Part shown: piece by piece, positions 1-6,696 of the stretch
Numbering within the stretch: the stretch's first letter is position 1
Layout: every line of letters begins with the position of its first letter
Source: Planctomycetota bacterium
GTDB lineage: Bacteria; Planctomycetota; UBA8108
Length of the DNA: 8,693 bases
Direction: 5' to 3'
NCBI GenBank assembly: GCA_016928605.1
Contig: JAFGKN010000774.1
Coordinates: 1-8,693 of the forward strand
Notes under the pieces: model-generated
What the model was told of the DNA's origin: nothing
Databases searched by the model: none
Seen by the model: the letters and a program-made list of their open reading frames with translations, nothing else
Position numbers and translations under genes: made by a program

Positions 1-1878
1 GGAGCGGCCGGCGGCGTCCGGATCAGCGGATCGCTCCATCAGCTCGGCGATCTCCTCCACGGCGAAGGGCTCCGCCAGGGCGGCGCTCCACTCGACGACG
101 CGGCGCGGAAATCCCTCAAGGCGCGCGATGCTGCGGGCTGCGAGCTCCTCGAGCGAGCCCGGCACGCGGAGCTCCGCCGCGCGCTCGAGCTGCCAGCCGT
201 CGCGCGTCCAGACGAGCGCTCCACGCTCCAGGAGCATCCGGAGGAACTCCTCGATGAAGAGCGGGTTGCCGCCGGAGTCGGCGTGCAGCGTCTGGAGGAA
301 CTCCGCGGGAAAGACGCCGGCGCGGCCCAGCAGCTCCTCGGCGTAGCGCTCGACATCCTCGAGGCACAGCTCGCTCACCGCGATCGTCTCGGCGGAGGGG
401 AGGCCGCTGGCCGGTCGGTCCGGTGTCTCTCGCTGACCGAGATGCTCGGGCCGCGAGCGCTCTCCGGCATCTCCGCGAGCGGCATCTGCGCGGTTTTCTC
501 CGTCTGCGGCGGTGATGAAGGAGAGAAAGCAGGGGCGCGAGCGCTCGACCATGCGAGCGAGGAGCGCGATCGCTTCGCGGCTGAGCGAGTCGGCGAGGTG
601 AAGGTCGTCGATGAGGAGGACGCAGGGGCGGGCGCGCGCGGCGTCGAGGAGCAGTCGGGCGAAAGCGTGGGCGAGATCCTCCGCCGCGATTTCCGTGACG
701 CCTCCCTCCGGCTCGCCGCCTTCGGGCTCCAGCTCGGCGAGGAGGCGCTCGATCTGCCGGTCGGCGCGCTCTCCTCCAGTGGGCGCGAAGCCGAGCTGGC
801 GCAGGATGCGGCGCATCAGGTGTCCCGGAGAGTCGTGCTCCTCGCAGCTCTCCGAGATGACGGGCATCTCCTCGATCTGAAGGCGCCAGCGCACCTCGTG
901 CAGGAGCCGGCTCTTGCCGATGCCGAGAGGGCCGCTCAGAAGCGCCGCCGCGCCGTCACCGCTCGAGGCGGACTGAGCGCGCCGCACGAGCCGCGAAAGC
1001 AGATCGTCGCGGCCGACGAGCACCGAGGCGAACGAGGGGATCGGAGGATCGCGGCGGGCATCCTCTCCGAAGAGGCGCGAGAGCACATCCGCCGCATCGC
1101 GCGGGCGGCTCCGCGGATCCTTCTCGAGCAGCCGTCGCGTCACGTCCGCCCACGCGCCGAGCTCGGAGGGCAGCTCGGGCGGCTCGCGGCGCAGGTGCGC
1201 CTCGATGACGTCGCCGGCGGTCTCTCCCCGGAAGGGGACCTCGCCGGAGAGGATCTCGTGGAGGATGACTCCCAGGGAGTAGAGATCGCTGCGAGGATCT
1301 TCCCTCTCCTCGCGCAGCCTCTCGGGCGAGAGGTACTCGACGGTGCCGCTCACCGCCTCTCGGCGCGCGTCGACCCTGCGGGCGAGGCCGAAGTCGACGA
1401 GCTTCACGGCGGGCGCCGCGCCGCCTTCCTCCTCCATCTCGTCCACGAGGATGTTGGCGGGCTTGAGGTCGCGGTGGAGGATGTTCCGGCTGTGGAGGAA
1501 CTCGAGCGTGACGAGGATCTGTCGGACGATCTCGGCGAGCCGCGGATCGCCGGCGCGCCGGGGCGGCGGCGGGAGGCGGCGGCGGACGTACGCCGAGAGA
1601 TCCTCGCCGCGGCAGAGCTCCATGGTGAAGTAGGGGCGGCCATCGGGCGCGAGGCCGTAGTCGAAGACGCGGGCGAGATGCGGATGGCGGTGAGACGCGA
1701 GGAAGCGGAACTCCTCGGCGGCGAGGAGGCGGCCGCCGGCCTCTCCCCCGGCGGCGAGCCGCTTGAGGGCCACCTCCTTGCGGCTGAGCCGGTCGAGCGC
1801 GCGGTACACACGGCCGGTGCCTCCCTCGCCGATGACGGCCAGGATCTCGTAGCGCCGGCCGACTTCATCGCTTTGCAT
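1..1878 (-). CDS. Ser/Thr protein kinase fused to STAND/AAA_16-type ATPase, PknK-like (C-terminus cut by window edge)
   Basis: Reading the minus strand from the ATG at 1878 gives an uninterrupted frame to base 1 (626 codons, no stop), so the 3' end lies outside the window. Residues about 10-270 form a complete Hanks-type kinase: glycine loop GEGGTG (17-22), VALK with K39, candidate helix-C Glu E55/E56, HRDLKPAN (135-142), DFG (162-164), GTVEYLSPE (178-186). All catalytic residues are present. It is followed by a P-loop NTPase: Walker A GPLGIGKS (316-323), Walker B VLLIDDLHLAD (420-430), and GNPLFIEEF (537-545), a motif typical of AAA_16/STAND regulators. A charged low-complexity insert sits at about 459-497. 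No membrane segment is seen, so it is probably cytoplasmic. Known family members often end in TPR repeats, which would lie beyond the edge. A Shine-Dalgarno-like GAGGG (1892-1888) lies 9 nt before the ATG. Transcribed divergently from the membrane kinase operon. Domain calls are strong; substrate is unknown. Confidence 0.95.
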   Translation of the reverse strand, partial: MQSDEVGRRYEILAVIGEGGTGRVYRALDRLSRKEVALKRLAAGGEAGGRLLAAEEFRFLASHRHPHLARVFDYGLAPDGRPYFTMELCRGEDLSAYVRRRLPPPPRRAGDPRLAEIVRQILVTLEFLHSRNILHRDLKPANILVDEMEEEGGAAPAVKLVDFGLARRVDARREAVSGTVEYLSPERLREEREDPRSDLYSLGVILHEILSGEVPFRGETAGDVIEAHLRREPPELPSELGAWADVTRRLLEKDPRSRPRDAADVLSRLFGEDARRDPPIPSFASVLVGRDDLLSRLVRRAQSASSGDGAAALLSGPLGIGKSRLLHEVRWRLQIEEMPVISESCEEHDSPGHLMRRILRQLGFAPTGGERADRQIERLLAELEPEGGEPEGGVTEIAAEDLAHAFARLLLDAARARPCVLLIDDLHLADSLSREAIALLARMVERSRPCFLSFITAADGENRADAARGDAGERSRPEHLGQRETPDRPASGLPSAETIAVSELCLEDVERYAEELLGRAGVFPAEFLQTLHADSGGNPLFIEEFLRMLLERGALVWTRDGWQLERAAELRVPGSLEELAARSIARLEGFPRRVVEWSAALAEPFAVEEIAELMERSADPDAAGRS

Positions 1879-1887
1879 CAGACTGTG

Positions 1888-1892
1888 CCCTC
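1888..1892 (-). promoter_or_regulatory. ribosome binding site of the kinase-ATPase gene
   Basis: GAGGG on the minus strand, 9 nt before the ATG at 1878. The glycine loop begins only 16 residues after this ATG, the usual distance for a kinase domain at the N-terminus. This supports 1878 as the start. Confidence 0.55.
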
Positions 1893-1942
1893 GCTGGACC
1901 GAGCCCGCCGCGGCGGATCGCGCCCGCTGCCGGCTGCGCCCT

Positions 1943-1972
1943 ATCCTACCACGGTGACAAGAAGGTTGTCAG
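1943..1972 (-). promoter_or_regulatory. candidate sigma-70-type promoter for the leftward kinase-ATPase gene
   Basis: On the minus strand, CTGACA (1972-1967; five of six matches to TTGACA) is followed after 18 nt by TAGGAT (1948-1943; four of six matches to TATAAT). Transcription would start near 1936, giving a leader of roughly 57 nt before the ATG at 1878. This is a pattern match in GC-rich DNA of an unknown phylum, so it is only moderately supported. Confidence 0.4.
1955..1971. promoter_or_regulatory. perfect inverted repeat, candidate operator
   Basis: TGACAA (1955-1960) and TTGTCA (1966-1971) are exact reverse complements separated by GAAGG, giving a 17-bp palindrome. It overlaps the predicted -35 box and spacer of the leftward promoter, where a repressor or activator dimer commonly binds. 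AT-rich arms stand out against the GC-rich surroundings. No regulator gene is visible in the window, so the binding protein is unknown. Confidence 0.4.
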
Positions 1973-2067
1973 ATGCGGATTTCCGGTCACAGCCGCCGGC
2001 CGTTGGCTCTGATGTCCCGGGACGGCTCGGATGATCGCCCCGGCGTCCAGGCGCCGGCGCGCGTCCT

Positions 2068-2088
2068 GACCTGGCCCTGAGGCCAGTC
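2068..2088. other. short perfect hairpin in the divergent spacer
   Basis: CTGGCC (2071-2076) pairs with GGCCAG (2081-2086) across a CTGA loop. With C2070 bulged, GA/TC adds two more pairs. No T-run follows on either strand, so an intrinsic terminator is unlikely. It could be an operator half or a structured leader element, or simply chance in GC-rich DNA. Confidence 0.3.
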
Positions 2089-2488
2089 TCGCATCGAGGG
2101 AAGATTCTATGCATCGAAACGGAGACATAGTGAGAGCGGATCCAGAGGTACGGGTTCCTTTGGTGACCGTCGACTCCTGCGAGCCGCGCCACCCGAGGCT
2201 CGAGGGGAGGCCGGCGCGTCGGCGCGCTCGCTGTCCAGGAGGTTTCGATGGGCTCGGCGCAGGGCTCCGCGGTTACAATCTCGCCATGGGCATCGGTTCC
2301 CGCCGGACTTGGTCGAACGGGCGTGCGGGATGCCCGATCCTGGCGCGCGAGACGAATTCACTCGCATCCAGGGCCTCGCACTCGGCTCGGCTCTGGAGAC
2401 GGGCGGCGTGCCCCGACGGCACCGAGAAGGACGAAAGCACCCGGCGCGAGGGTCGTCTCGAAGATCGCCGAGAGGTGTCCCTCCGAAC

Positions 2489-2494
2489 AGGGGA
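2489..2494 (+). promoter_or_regulatory. ribosome binding site of the membrane kinase gene
   Basis: AGGGGA lies 6 nt before the ATG at 2501. An in-frame TGA at 2495-2497 sits directly upstream (TGA-GCG-ATG), so no earlier start in this frame is possible, and 2501 is the natural start. Confidence 0.65.
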
Positions 2495-2500
2495 TGAGCG

Positions 2501-5500
2501 ATGGCTTCCGAAGAGCTGAGGATGTGCCCCGAGTGCGGCGAGGAGATACCCGCAGGAGAGACGCACTGCTCCAGCTGTCACCAGCCGGCACCCGCGCCCG
2601 ACGACACGATCAACATCCTTCAGTCGAGTGATTTCGGCCTGGCGGAAGGAGACGGATCCTCATCTGCGGCGCATCCCGCGGCGCATCCGCTCGCGCTGCC
2701 GGGCATCTTCGAGTGCGACGAGTGCGAGCGGCTGATCGAGACGCAGTACCAGATGGGAGAGGCCATCGTCCCCAAGTACTGCCCGTGGTGCGGCCAGCCG
2801 GTCGAGTCCCTCCTCGGGCGGGAGCTCGATGGATACAGGCTGGAGAAGGCCCTCTCGCAGGGCGGCTTCGGCGCCGTTTACCTCGCGTCGAACATCACCG
2901 AGCCGAAGATGAAGGCGGTGGTCAAGATCCTGCGTCCGGCCATCACCTACAGCCAGCCGGAGTTCATCAAGATCTTCGTCGAGGAGGCGCGCTTCACCGA
3001 GTCCGTGGGGCAGACCTGCTGGAACATCGTCCGCGTCTCGAACGTCCGCGAGAATCCCTGGCCCTACTTCTTCATGGAGTACATCCGCGGCTGCACGCTC
3101 GAGAGCTACGTCAGGGAGAGACGCGACCGGTGGGTCCCTCTGCGCGAGGGCATCGGCTACCTGCGCGGTATCGCCAAGGCCCTCGCCGCGACGCAGAAGC
3201 GAGGCCGCGTGCACCGCGACCTGAAGCCACTCAACATCATGGTGATCCGGAGCCACGAGGTCCCCAGCGCCGAGGATCGCATCAAGATGCTCGATTTCGG
3301 GCTGGCGATGAAGATCGCGAACCGTCCCGGCGGCATGTGCTCCGAAGCTTCCGCCGTCAGCGCCGATGCTTCGAAGATCGCGGGCGATTCTCCCATGCAG
3401 ACGGCCGGCACGCCGGAGTACATGTCGCCGGAGGGCTTCAATGGCCTGAACACGTTCGCGGGGGACATCTACTCCTTCGGGATCACCGCGTACGAGCTGC
3501 TCACGGGGAAGAAGCCCTGGAGCGAGCCCCCCGAGGGCACCAACCGGCTGACCTACTGGAAGGACTGCCACCAGACCAAGCTGCCGACGCCGATCCGCGA
3601 CGTCCGCCCCGAGATCCCCAAGTGGCTGGCTCGCGTGATCATGCAATGCCTCGAGAAGGCTCCCGACTCGCGGGTCGAAAACGCCGAGGAGCTGCTCAAC
3701 CGCCTTCGCGCCCCGAGCTCTCGCTGGTGGTGGCTCGCCGGCGCGGCCGCGCTCCTCCTCGTCGTGATCACGGTCTGGGCGGTGGTGTTCTCTCCGCGTA
3801 CGGCAGAGATCGAGGCGTGGTACGTCGGCAAGAAAGCGCTGCCCGTCGTCGAAGGGACTCCGACGCTCTACGTGAGGGACGCCGTCGACCTCGTCCAGCG
3901 CACCATCTCGCGGTTTCCGGAGGGGAGGCAGCCGCCCGAACAGCGGGGAGGCACCATCGCGGACCTCCACGATCTGGCGTGGAGCGCTTCGGGGCCGGGC
4001 GCTGAGGCGGTCCAGTTCGATAGCGACGAGCCGGGCCAGCTCCGCATCCGGTTCCAGGATCCGCCCCGGGACATCTTCGGCAAGACCATCAGGATCGAGG
4101 GATCTCGGATCGGACTCCTCGAGAGCACTCGAGTCGGCGGAGCCATCCGGATCGTGCGCGATGATGAACCGCCGCGCGTGGTCGGCCCGATCGGCTTCAC
4201 GCCGGAGTCGAGCCCCGGAAAGCCGGCACCGCTCTCTCCGAAGGCGAGACTCCGCAATCACGGTGTTCTGCTCGTCGCGGAGGTGCGCGATCTGCACCTC
4301 GATCCGGAGTCCATCGAGCTCCACGCGGTCCGCCTGAGCGCCGACGGCACCGCCGCCGCCGATCCTGTGCGGGGCGAGCGACTGCCGGCCGGTGGGGAGA
4401 GCGCCTGGTCCTTTCGCCTCGAGAGCCTGACGAGCGGCAAGTACCTCGCTTCCGTCCACGGCAGGGACCTCGCCGGCCGCGAAAGCGAGGGGGGCACGAG
4501 CTGCGAGTTCGTGCTCGACGAGAGCCTGGAGTTCACCCCTCCCACGAAGGATGCCTTCCTCGCCGACGGGAGAGCTTTCTTCGAGTTCGGCGTCCGCGAG
4601 GAGATCAGCGAGATCATCCTTCGCGACGAAGAATCGAAGGAAGCGACGGAGCACTGGATCTACCCCGCGGAAGGCATCGACAACCGCGACCGGCTTCTCG
4701 AGCGTCTCCGGCAGGGCCTCCGATCCATCACGCTGGCCGACCTCGAGCCAGGGAAGAAGTACTTCCTCGCAGCGGCGGTGGATGAGGGGCGGCAGTCCTT
4801 CTCCGCCTCCCTCCAGGTACGCGACACGGCCTTCGCCGAGCCCAACCAGCTCGGAGGCGCGCTCGTCCTGCGCTGCGAGCTTCCCCCACCGCTCCTGATC
4901 GACAGCATCTCGATCCAGGTCTTCGGATCGCAGACCGTCGAGAGGTCCTTCCCCGGCGATGCGGACGGCGCCGTGAGGCGCATCCCGATCTCCTTCGCCG
5001 ACGGCGGCAAGCTGCTCGATACCCGGATCCGCGTCCAGTTCGAGAAGGGGCAGGTGACGGAGGCCTCCTGCGCCGAGGCCGCCAGGGTGGAGATCGACGC
5101 TGTCCGTCCGCGAGCGGACTTCTCCTTTCGCATGACGCCCGACAAGGTCGAGAGGCGGGAGCTGGTCTTTCGCGATGCGCTGAACCGCGAGCTTCGCTGC
5201 CGGCTCGACATCGAGCTGGACGCTTCTCCCCCGCGACTCGCCGTCTCTCTCACGGCGGGAGAGAAGGAGCTCAACGAGGCGGCGTACTACGACCCGAAGT
5301 CGGGCGAGAAGATCGTGCTCAAGGTCACGGCGAACGAGCCGCTCGAGAGCGTCAAGGCCAAGATCGGAGATGAGGAGACGCCGCTCGATCCCAGCGACAC
5401 GTCGCCCCAGGTGTGGTCCCTGCCGATCGACGTCCAGCGCTTCCGGCTCGACGAAGGGACACACATCCTCAGCGTGGTGGCCACCGATCTCGTCGGACAC

Positions 5501-6679
5501 CAGGGAGAGGCGAGAAGGGGCTTGACGATCAATCCCGCACCTCCTCGCGTCCAGAAGAACGAAGCGACCATCCGCACCCTGCGGCCGGTGTTCTCCGTCG
5601 TCGATCGCAACGGCGTCGACATCGAGCATGCACGATTCGTCCTCCGTCCGGAGTCCGGCTCGGAGGTCCCGGTGGTCGCCGGGGATGTCTCGCCTCCGCC
5701 GGCCGGTGAAGAGCTGCCCGCGGCGGTCAACTTCACGCTCGACCTCGAAGGCCTGCCGGAGGATTGCGGGAGATTCACCCTCCGGGCCACCATCCCGGAC
5801 GGCAGCGGCCGCGAGGAGCCTTTCGAGCAGACGTTCGAGTTCCGGCGTCCCACGGCCCAGTGGCAGGAGACGGTCACGTGGCGCCGTCTTGAATGGGTCC
5901 GCTGCGTGCGGAGCGACGGAAGCTACTTCTACGTCTCGCGCACGGAGGTGAGCAATGAGCTCTTCAACCACCCTGATGTCATCCGCGGGGGCGAGTACGT
6001 GGATCCGGACCTCAGGGCGAGGCTCGAGGAGCAAGGCATCGAGCGGCTGCGGCCGAAGTACTGGTCGGAGCACGGCGACTACCCGCGCTACGGGGATAGC
6101 CGGAGAGAACCCATGGCTCCGGAGAGATTCCCCGTCGTGGGGATCTCCCCCGAGGAGGCGGAGTTCTTCAGCCGCAAGGTCTTCGGTGGGAGGCTTCCGA
6201 CGCTCGCCGAGTGGCACGTCGCCTCGCGCCTCGGAGAGGCGGATGGCAAGGCCCCGTGCCTGGATTTGAAGCCGTCGAGCTGCATCGTGTGCAGCCAGAC
6301 GGCCGGGGCGTTTCCGGGGCATCGCGCGGACTGGATGTTCTGGGCTGGCAGGTGGCTTCGCTGGACTCCCTGCCACGTCGATTTCGACCCTTGTCCGCCG
6401 GACGCCTCCTCAGTGCCCGTCTGCAGCTTTCTCCACCTCGTGGGCAACGCCGGAGAGATCGTGCGGCTGGAGACCGCGAGCGGAGAGGGGATGAGCTACA
6501 AGATCGTCGGCGGAACGTTCGAGTGGAGCCTCGAAAGCACGACTCTCGATAAGCCGCCGACCGACTACGATCCGGATCAGCGTTCCTACGACGTGGGCTT
6601 CCGGATCGTCATCGACGTCAAGGATGCCGGCGAGGACTTCCGCCGGGAGGCGACGCGAGCCCTCGCGGCCGGCGAGTGA
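2501..6679 (+). CDS. transmembrane receptor-like Ser/Thr kinase with zinc ribbons, Ig-like segments and SUMF1/FGE-like ectodomain
   Basis: 1392 residues. The N-terminus has two four-cysteine zinc ribbons (C9/C12/C23/C26 and C72/C75/C94/C97). Residues about 112-404 are a Hanks-type kinase: loop SQGGFG (119-124, first Gly replaced by Ser), K142, HRDLKPLN (238-245), DFG (265-267), then a roughly 30-residue Ser/Ala/Asp-rich insert before AGTPEYMSPE (302-311). One strong transmembrane helix (409-430, W-rich start) would put the kinase inside and the rest outside. The region 431-1120 holds beta-rich, Ig-like segments, with strand signatures at about 646-658 and 987-999. Residues about 1127-1372 match the SUMF1/FGE-sulfatase fold: VSRTEVSN (1145-1152), FPVVGIS, GGRLPT (1229-1234), GNAGE (1315-1319), GGTF (1337-1340), GFR (1366-1368). 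There is no cysteine between GGTF and GFR, where FGE has its catalytic pair, so it is probably a binding rather than an oxidase domain. Kinase plus FGE-like fusions are known in Planctomycetota and in chlamydial Pkn1. First gene of a probable three-gene operon. Ligand unknown. Confidence 0.95.
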   Translation: MASEELRMCPECGEEIPAGETHCSSCHQPAPAPDDTINILQSSDFGLAEGDGSSSAAHPAAHPLALPGIFECDECERLIETQYQMGEAIVPKYCPWCGQPVESLLGRELDGYRLEKALSQGGFGAVYLASNITEPKMKAVVKILRPAITYSQPEFIKIFVEEARFTESVGQTCWNIVRVSNVRENPWPYFFMEYIRGCTLESYVRERRDRWVPLREGIGYLRGIAKALAATQKRGRVHRDLKPLNIMVIRSHEVPSAEDRIKMLDFGLAMKIANRPGGMCSEASAVSADASKIAGDSPMQTAGTPEYMSPEGFNGLNTFAGDIYSFGITAYELLTGKKPWSEPPEGTNRLTYWKDCHQTKLPTPIRDVRPEIPKWLARVIMQCLEKAPDSRVENAEELLNRLRAPSSRWWWLAGAAALLLVVITVWAVVFSPRTAEIEAWYVGKKALPVVEGTPTLYVRDAVDLVQRTISRFPEGRQPPEQRGGTIADLHDLAWSASGPGAEAVQFDSDEPGQLRIRFQDPPRDIFGKTIRIEGSRIGLLESTRVGGAIRIVRDDEPPRVVGPIGFTPESSPGKPAPLSPKARLRNHGVLLVAEVRDLHLDPESIELHAVRLSADGTAAADPVRGERLPAGGESAWSFRLESLTSGKYLASVHGRDLAGRESEGGTSCEFVLDESLEFTPPTKDAFLADGRAFFEFGVREEISEIILRDEESKEATEHWIYPAEGIDNRDRLLERLRQGLRSITLADLEPGKKYFLAAAVDEGRQSFSASLQVRDTAFAEPNQLGGALVLRCELPPPLLIDSISIQVFGSQTVERSFPGDADGAVRRIPISFADGGKLLDTRIRVQFEKGQVTEASCAEAARVEIDAVRPRADFSFRMTPDKVERRELVFRDALNRELRCRLDIELDASPPRLAVSLTAGEKELNEAAYYDPKSGEKIVLKVTANEPLESVKAKIGDEETPLDPSDTSPQVWSLPIDVQRFRLDEGTHILSVVATDLVGHQGEARRGLTINPAPPRVQKNEATIRTLRPVFSVVDRNGVDIEHARFVLRPESGSEVPVVAGDVSPPPAGEELPAAVNFTLDLEGLPEDCGRFTLRATIPDGSGREEPFEQTFEFRRPTAQWQETVTWRRLEWVRCVRSDGSYFYVSRTEVSNELFNHPDVIRGGEYVDPDLRARLEEQGIERLRPKYWSEHGDYPRYGDSRREPMAPERFPVVGISPEEAEFFSRKVFGGRLPTLAEWHVASRLGEADGKAPCLDLKPSSCIVCSQTAGAFPGHRADWMFWAGRWLRWTPCHVDFDPCPPDASSVPVCSFLHLVGNAGEIVRLETASGEGMSYKIVGGTFEWSLESTTLDKPPTDYDPDQRSYDVGFRIVIDVKDAGEDFRREATRALAAGE
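2665..2688 (+). repeat. two 12-bp tandem units inside the kinase N-terminal linker
   Basis: Two copies differing only in the first base (each ends GCGGCGCATCC) encode a doubled Ala-Ala-His-Pro unit at about residues 56-63, in the flexible linker between the two zinc ribbons. The length is a multiple of three, so copy-number change would keep the frame. Confidence 0.6.
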
Positions 6680-6684
6680 GAAGC

Positions 6685-6689
6685 AGGAG
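6685..6689 (+). promoter_or_regulatory. ribosome binding site that decides the lipoprotein start
   Basis: AGGAG is only 1 nt from the ATG at 6691 but 7 nt from the in-frame ATG at 6697, which is the usual spacing. The GTG at 6676, which overlaps the kinase stop codon, has no such site at the right distance. This favours 6697. Confidence 0.6.
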
Positions 6690-6696
6690 CATGGCC

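Larger units (their letters stand above)
1879..2500. other. 622-bp divergent intergenic spacer without a convincing gene
   Basis: This separates the two divergently transcribed kinase genes. The left third carries the leftward promoter candidate, the 1955-1971 palindrome and a hairpin at 2068-2088. On the plus strand, TACAAT at 2274-2279 matches five of six bases of a -10 box but has no recognisable -35 at 16-18 nt, so the rightward promoter stays unassigned. A start there would leave a leader of about 210 nt before 2501. Short open frames exist on both strands (for example 2109-2519 plus, 1941-2192 minus), but their Arg/Ser-rich translations resemble no protein family I know and lack good ribosome sites. 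I see no RNA gene. The length leaves room for further regulation or a decayed gene. Confidence 0.6.

Noticed and set aside
283..2034. A 583-codon plus-strand open frame
   Set aside because: It is antisense to the kinase-ATPase gene, whose minus-strand frame carries all kinase and Walker motifs. The plus-strand product has no recognisable domain.
2071..2086. Intrinsic terminator
   Set aside because: The stem is short and no T-run follows on either strand. It also lies between divergent promoters, where no gene ends.
2274..2279. TACAAT as the -10 box of the rightward operon
   Set aside because: No -35-like hexamer lies at 16-18 nt upstream and no extended -10 TG is present, so it was noted only within the spacer entry.
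2109..2519. A possible 136-residue protein in the divergent spacer
   Set aside because: Arg-rich composition, no ribosome binding site, overlap with the kinase start, and no family resemblance.
2660..6376. A 1238-codon open frame on the minus strand opposite the membrane kinase
   Set aside because: It lies wholly within the kinase gene, which has complete domain motifs. The antisense translation is Arg/Leu/Asp/Glu-rich with no recognisable domains, as expected from strong GC bias at third positions.
5879..6679. Active formylglycine-generating enzyme (sulfatase maturation)
   Set aside because: The two cysteines expected between the GGTF and GFR motifs are absent, and no sulfatase gene is in the window.
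6400..6679. Variable region of a diversity-generating retroelement, since SUMF1/C-type-lectin folds are common targets
   Set aside because: No reverse transcriptase, no template repeat of this 3' end and no accessory gene are visible in the window. Only the fold fits. A search of the flanks for a reverse transcriptase would be needed to reopen it.
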